From: Phycisphaerae bacterium
Lineage (GTDB): Bacteria; Planctomycetota; Phycisphaerae; UBA1845; PWPN01
Direction: 5' to 3'
NCBI GenBank assembly: GCA_026647385.1
Contig: JAPKGY010000133.1
Coordinates: forward strand, 1-7,432
DNA: 7,432 nucleotides
Position 1 is the first letter of the stretch; each line of letters starts with the position of its first letter. This document shows, piece by piece, positions 4,887-7,432 of the stretch. Both the position numbers and the translations under genes were made by a program. The notes beneath the pieces were generated by a model. That model ran no database searches, had not been told where the DNA came from, and saw only the letters and a program-made list of their open reading frames with translations.

Positions 4887-7406
4887 TCACTCTGATCGGC
4901 CTGAGGCCTTCGACAGCTCGCGCACGAAGTCCGGGTTGGGCTGGCCGCCCGCCTGCCGGCACTTGGCCAAATCGTCCCAGGCCTGGTCGTATTGCTTCAG
5001 GCCATAGTGGGCGATCGCCCGGCTGTGATAGAGCCGGGGGGCTTGCGGCTGCCGCTCGATCGCCTGCGTGAAATCGCGAAGGGCCGGATCGAACCGCTGT
5101 TGGCTGAGATACAGTTCGCCGCGGCGCAGGTAGATCTCCGCGTCCGCCGGATCGACTTGCAGGGCTTGGCTGTACTGGGCGATCGCGTTGCCAATGTCTC
5201 CCTGGTTGGCCAGAACCATCGCGAAGTTCACACGAGCCTCGTTGAAACGCGGGTTCAGCCTCAAGGCCTCCCGATAGGCTTCCACGGCTTCGTTCGGCCG
5301 ATTCTCCCGCACCCGGGCATTGCCCAGGCCGCAGTAGGCGCTCGCTGACGCGGGATCCAACCTCAACGCCTCGCGATACTGCCGGATGGCGGACTCCGGC
5401 CTGCCCAGCCTGAGGTAGCAGGTTCCCAGATTGCAGTAAGCGTCGGCGAAACTGGGGTTGCGGGCCAAGGCCTCACGGTATCCCCGGATGGCTTCCTCGA
5501 TCTGACCTTGGCGCTGAAGCACGTTGGCCAGGTTGTAGTGCGGGTCGGGGAGCCAATGATCGAGCTGGATCGCCTGTTGGTAGTGGGCGATCGCACCGGC
5601 CAGGTCGCCTCGTTCCGCCAAGGCCATCCCCAGGTTGTTGTGGACGTCGGCGGCGCCGGCGTTGATGCGCAGGCCTTCCTCGTACTGCCGGATCGCCCCC
5701 TCCAGGTCGCCGCGGGCGGCCAAAGCAAGGCCCAGGTTGTTGCGGGCCTTGACGTTGTCCGGCGAAAGCTCGATGGCCCGGCGAAACGCGGCGATCGCGT
5801 CGTCAGCCCGCCCCTCGCGATACAGCACGAGCCCCACGCAGTAGTGCAACCACCCGCTCTTCGGGGTCATTTCCAGCATGCGGTGACGGAGGCTATCGCT
5901 CGTCTGCCAATCGCTCAGTTGCTTCCGCGTCGCGGTGGTCTCAGCCGCCAGGACCGCGAGCAACCCGCAGCCAGCCAATACTCTCAGCGCCGGCGACAGG
6001 GCCGCGCGGGCCCGCCAGACGCGCACCAGCAGCCAGGTCAGCGGAACAAGAAGGCCCAGCATGGGCAGGTAGGTGTATTTGTTGGCTGCGATCATGACCA
6101 TGAAGCCGAGGATGCCCATCGTCGGCAGAATGGCTACGAAGAAAATCAGCCAACCGATCAGCCACACTCGAGTCCAGCGCAGCGATACCACCAGCAACAC
6201 GAGCAGCAGGCACGTGCCGATGACCGAACCCAGGAGAATCGGGTTGCTCAGGTCGAAGGGCTCGGGGAACGGGTAAAACGTGGAGAGGTGGATCGGGCAG
6301 ACGATCTTCAGGAGATAAAACACCGTATTGTGGCAAAGGATGAGGGGGACGCGGACAATCGGGTGCTCGACGGGGGTGGTGACGCCGAAAGTCGTTGCCT
6401 GCGAGAAGCAGGTGATGATCGAGGCGACGGCGGCGATGGCCAGAAGCGGGAGCTTCTCACCCACGACACCTCCTAAGCGATCACTTCCCGAACGAGCGCC
6501 GGAGTCGACCGAGCGGGACAACCGCAATCGCTTCAACGGCCAGATATCCAATAGCAACAGCAGCAGTGGCAAAGGAGTGCTCGTCGGCTTGGCGAGCAGG
6601 GCGAGAACGAAAAGGACGACGCAGAGCGCATAGGCTGGCCACCGTTGAGAGGGTGTTTGAGAAGCCCTGGGAGAGGGGGACAGTCTGGATGTCGCGGCAG
6701 GGTCTTGACGGAACAGGCCCACCGGGCGCAACGCTCCACCCTTCGTCCCCGCGAAATGGGGACAGTCCCCGGGGTTCTCAAACACCCTCTGAAACCGCGT
6801 ATAACGAAGGTAGGCGATGATGGCTGCCAGGGAAAAGCACGTGGCCAAAACGGTCTTGCGCTCGGCGATCCAGGCGATCGATTCGACGGTCAACGGATGC
6901 AGCCCGAAGAGCAATCCGGCGACGATCCCCGGCCACAGCTCACCGAACAGCAGGTACATCAGCACGGCGATGAGCACCGCATTGGCCGCGTGCAGCAGGA
7001 GCGAGGTCAGATGGAACAGCCAGGGCTGGTCCGGGCGCGCGCCCATCGCCCAGTCGAGCATAAGCGAGATCATCGTCAAAGGCTGGTAGTATCCCCCGAC
7101 GGTCGAGGGCGCGAACACCTCGCCGAGGAACTGACCGGCCGAGGCCCAACCGGGATTGTGGACCAGCGGGTTACGGACGACGTACTCGTAGTCGTCCAGC
7201 CACATCGCCCGGGCGGTCAGCGCGGGGGAATGCACGGCGAACACGACGGCCGCCAGGCCGACCATCGCCAAAACCACGATCGCGACACGTCGCCCGCCGG
7301 GCGGCGAACCCGCACCGGCGGACGCTTGTTCGACATCCTGGCCGCCGCGTTCCGTGGCCGTCTGCGCTACAGATTGACCTCGCATGCCTGCTCGGGCCTC
7401 ATTCAC
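4887..7406 (-). CDS. GT-C-like multi-pass membrane protein with nine C-terminal TPRs (TMTC-like)
   Basis: The first half (about residues 42-490) is a multi-pass membrane domain. It resembles the GT-C glycosyltransferase fold of TMTC/PMT-type O-mannosyltransferases, which move sugars from a polyprenyl-phosphate donor. After helix 1 (42-60) comes the acidic loop motif MWLDDYEYVVRNPLVHN (68-84), whose Asp pair is the likely catalytic site. HPLTVESIAWIAERK (170-184) and LLAKPTSTPLP (270-280) are also typical of these proteins. The second half (about 516-821) has nine 34-residue TPRs in register, probably for partner binding. The sugar and acceptor are unknown. Residues 206-253 are encoded by an inserted inverted-repeat element (6648-6790) and lie in a loop, probably cytoplasmic, between two helices. 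The start is taken as GTG at 7404-7406; its ribosome-binding site is weak. The frame stays open to the window edge, so an earlier start is possible; ATG at 7383-7385 is another. Confidence 0.85.
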   Translation of the reverse strand: MNEARAGMRGQSVAQTATERGGQDVEQASAGAGSPPGGRRVAIVVLAMVGLAAVVFAVHSPALTARAMWLDDYEYVVRNPLVHNPGWASAGQFLGEVFAPSTVGGYYQPLTMISLMLDWAMGARPDQPWLFHLTSLLLHAANAVLIAVLMYLLFGELWPGIVAGLLFGLHPLTVESIAWIAERKTVLATCFSLAAIIAYLRYTRFQRVFENPGDCPHFAGTKGGALRPVGLFRQDPAATSRLSPSPRASQTPSQRWPAYALCVVLFVLALLAKPTSTPLPLLLLLLDIWPLKRLRLSRSVDSGARSGSDRLGGVVGEKLPLLAIAAVASIITCFSQATTFGVTTPVEHPIVRVPLILCHNTVFYLLKIVCPIHLSTFYPFPEPFDLSNPILLGSVIGTCLLLVLLVVSLRWTRVWLIGWLIFFVAILPTMGILGFMVMIAANKYTYLPMLGLLVPLTWLLVRVWRARAALSPALRVLAGCGLLAVLAAETTATRKQLSDWQTSDSLRHRMLEMTPKSGWLHYCVGLVLYREGRADDAIAAFRRAIELSPDNVKARNNLGLALAARGDLEGAIRQYEEGLRINAGAADVHNNLGMALAERGDLAGAIAHYQQAIQLDHWLPDPHYNLANVLQRQGQIEEAIRGYREALARNPSFADAYCNLGTCYLRLGRPESAIRQYREALRLDPASASAYCGLGNARVRENRPNEAVEAYREALRLNPRFNEARVNFAMVLANQGDIGNAIAQYSQALQVDPADAEIYLRRGELYLSQQRFDPALRDFTQAIERQPQAPRLYHSRAIAHYGLKQYDQAWDDLAKCRQAGGQPNPDFVRELSKASGRSE
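6648..6790. mobile_element. 143-bp inverted-repeat element inserted in frame in the TPR gene
   Basis: AGAGGGTGTTTGAGAA at 6648-6663 is repeated perfectly and inverted at 6775-6790. Inside each end is a copy of GGGGACAGTC in the same orientation (6676-6685 and 6758-6767); CCC/GGG and GGGA/TCCC pairing next to the arms extends the fold. No transposase is encoded. There is no clear target duplication, as expected for REP-like elements moved by Y1 transposases. On the minus strand it adds about 48 codons with no stop. The added peptide, including ENPGDCPHFAG and ending in ASQTPS, is hydrophilic and unlike the membrane helices on both sides. Confidence 0.8.
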
Positions 7407-7432
7407 GTTCCAGGTTGGATAGTGTATCAGCT

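Noticed and set aside
4885..4897. GATCA/TGATC inverted repeat at the end of the TPR gene as a bidirectional terminator
   Set aside because: Only five base pairs with a three-base loop, overlapping the stop codon, with no T-tract on either side.
5508..6476. 322-codon plus-strand frame antisense to the TPR gene
   Set aside because: Low-complexity Arg/Gln/Asp-rich product with no family resemblance; the minus-strand TPR and membrane motifs explain the openness.

Overview
The window is GC-rich DNA dense in housekeeping genes. It most resembles a planctomycete-type bacterium: a long prepilin peptidase with an internal extension, a GT-C membrane protein fused to many TPRs, a small zinc-ribbon protein, an SGNH lipoprotein, and scattered inverted repeats built around GGGGACAG. 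The lineage is inferred from this style of gene content; there is no rRNA or other phylogenetic marker except a divergent bL34.

Layout from left to right. Positions 1-104 hold the end of an RCC1-repeat reading frame (minus strand) that leaves the window; the first 120 bases are about 44% GC, well below the rest. A prepilin peptidase (151-1638, minus, TTG start) follows. Upstream of it lies an array of 18-bp tandem repeats (about 1694-1790). Next come adenine phosphoribosyltransferase apt (1863-2408, minus), a 574-bp gap with a candidate apt promoter and a 115-bp inverted-repeat element (2799-2913), an SGNH/GDSL-like lipoprotein (2983-3798, minus), a 366-bp gap with a strong hairpin, and a 69-residue zinc-ribbon protein (4165-4374, minus, GTG start). 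Ribosomal protein bL34 (rpmH, 4691-4831, plus) is only 46 codons and easily missed. The right third is one 839-codon gene (4887-7406, minus, GTG start) for a GT-C-like membrane protein with nine C-terminal TPRs.

The genes do not form an obvious pathway. All except rpmH are on the minus strand, but the gaps of 224 to 574 bp suggest mostly separate transcription units. The most interesting structure is a 143-bp element with 16-bp perfect terminal inverted repeats (6648-6790) inside the TPR gene. It keeps the reading frame and adds about 48 residues to a loop between two membrane helices. It shares the GGGGACAG core with the intergenic element at 2799-2913, so both may belong to one mobile REP/MITE-like family. 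I see no defence system, CRISPR array or other new multi-gene system here.
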